DNA of 64,000 nucleotides, taken from Petrolisthes cinctipes (lineage: Eukaryota; Arthropoda; Malacostraca; Decapoda; Porcellanidae). How positions within the stretch are numbered: the stretch's first letter is position 1; every line of letters begins with the position of its first letter. The translations under genes were made by a program, and so were the position numbers. The stretch spans positions 1,426,001-1,490,000 of the forward strand of contig JAWQEG010000082.1 in the NCBI GenBank assembly GCA_033782935.1, written 5' to 3'. Shown here piece by piece: positions 62,895 to 64,000 of the stretch. A model generated the notes under the pieces. The model searched no databases. It was not told the DNA's origin and saw only the letters and a list, made by a program, of their open reading frames with translations.

Positions 62895-64000
62895 ACTCAG
62901 TGCTAGAATATTTTCAAAATATAGGCTAAAAACATGCTAAAAATCGATCTTTTAGGTGCCCAAAAGTCGATATCTCAAATTCAGTCCCAAAACACCCGAA
63001 AATTCGATATTTTGGGGTCCCAGAAGCGATCTGTACATGCCTACTCCGTGTTAGAGTATTTTCAAAATACATGCTCAAAACATACTGAAAATCGATCTTT
63101 TAGGTGCACAAAAGTCGATATGTGCATGCATCTTCAGTACCCGTTTATATCTCAAATTCAGGCTCAAAACACCCGAAAATTCAATATTTTGGGGTCCCAG
63201 AAGCAATCTGTACATGCCTACTCCGTGTTAGAGTATTTTCAAATTACAGGCCCAAAACATGCTGAAAATTGATATTTTAGATGCCCAAAGTCAATATGTG
63301 CATGTATCTTCTGTACCCGTTTATATCTCAAATTCAGGCTCAAAACACCCGAAAATTCAATATTTTGGGGTCCCAGAAGCAATCTGTACATGCCTACACA
63401 GTGCTAGAATATTTTCAAAATATAGGCTAAAAACATGCTAAAAATCGACATTTTAGGTGCCAAAAAATCGATATCTCAAATTCAGTCCCAAAACACCCGA
63501 AAATTCGATATTTAGAGGTCCCAGAAGGTATCTGTACATGCCTACTCCGTGTTAGAGTATTTTCAAAATACAGGCCAAAAACATACTGAAAATCGATCTC
63601 TTAGGTGCCCAAAAGTCGATATGTTCATGCATCTTCTGTATCCGTTTATATCTCAAATTCTGGCCCAAAACACCCGAAAATTCGATATTTTGGGGTCCCA
63701 GAAGCGATCTGTACACGCCTACTCCGTGTTAGAGTATTTTCAAATTTCAGGCCCAAAACATGCTGAAAATCGATATTTTTGGTGCCCAAAGTCAATATGT
63801 GCATGTATCTTCTGTACCCGTTTATATCTCAAATTCAGGCTCAAAACACCCGAAAATTCAATATTTTGGGGTCCCAGAAGCAATCTGTACATGCCTACAC
63901 AGTGCTAGAATATTTTCAAAATATAGGCTAAAAACATGCTAAAAATCGATATTATAGGTGCCAAAAAATCGATATCTCAAATTCAGTCCCATAACACCCG
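62895..64000 (+). repeat. Satellite at right edge, continuing beyond the window
   Basis: Units start near 63056 and 63549, with TTCAAATTACAGG at 63240 and GTACACGCC near 63711. These markers match 53760-54870 and 58905-59960, so another copy of the right-hand block appears to begin here. The last monomer is cut by the window end. No gene. Confidence 0.82.

Larger units (their letters stand above)
45921..64000 (+). repeat. Satellite array, right part (same family, partly different variants)
   Basis: The satellite resumes immediately after the LTR, in the same orientation and in exact register with the monomer broken at 44659. It continues to the end of the window. The A, B and C monomers and the 501-bp spacing are as on the left. 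The 10-bp-deleted B variant that is common on the left was not seen here. A 20-bp-deleted C variant (sites near 49049, 53411, 57397, 58556 and 62541) was seen only here. No gene other than periodic open frames was found in this stretch. Confidence 0.97.

Noticed and set aside
1..64000. CRISPR array
   Set aside because: The repeats are long, contiguous and without unique spacers, and no cas genes are present.

Overview
The window is almost entirely one tandemly repeated satellite DNA, interrupted once by a 5'-truncated Ty3/gypsy-type LTR retrotransposon at 44660-45920. The satellite reaches both ends of the window, so the array is longer than 64 kb. All copies run in the same orientation. The Ty3/gypsy integrase with a cis-linked LTR and the layered higher-order satellite structure point to a eukaryote, most likely an animal. 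The species cannot be named from the sequence, and I do not recognise the satellite family. I see no host gene, RNA gene, CRISPR array or bacterial feature.

Satellite architecture: three monomers, A (177 bp), B (176 bp) and C (148 bp), follow each other head to tail and form a 501-bp higher-order repeat (HOR). Each monomer is itself a degenerate pair of 88-bp half-units, so the HOR is really six half-units (89+88+88+88+60+88). C carries a 28-bp deletion in its first half. A 10-bp deletion in B gives a 491-bp HOR variant. Skipping or repeating B gives 325-bp (A-C) and 677-bp (A-B-B-C) units. HOR variants are arranged in longer blocks (about 992, 1178, 2004, 2180, 3477, 4316, 5145 and 5627 bp), many of them near-identical tandem duplications. 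This is the signature of repeated unequal exchange.

Layout: 1-8745 holds a 3477-bp block duplicated in tandem. 8746-12500 holds ordinary 501-bp HORs. 12501-about 29000 holds a 5.6-kb block in two copies plus a shorter third copy, with an extra 1003-bp duplication inside the third. 29483-35485 is organised in 2004-bp units. 35486-44659 holds 992-bp and 2180-bp units. 44660-45920 is the retroelement. 45921-64000 is satellite again, in register with the left side, but from about 48 kb it has its own diagnostic variants and a 5145-bp duplication.

The only convincing protein-coding sequence is the retroelement integrase, with an intact D,D35,E triad, followed by a polypurine tract and a 227-bp 3' LTR. 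The element lacks its 5' LTR, gag, protease, reverse transcriptase and RNase H, yet it sits between two copies of CTCA with the satellite exactly in register. The numerous open frames of 60-157 codons elsewhere are periodic by-products of the satellite and should not be annotated as genes. Coordinates of HOR units are counted from the conserved GTGTTAGAG that lies 15 bp before each monomer start. Block boundaries quoted as 'about' were located by eye.
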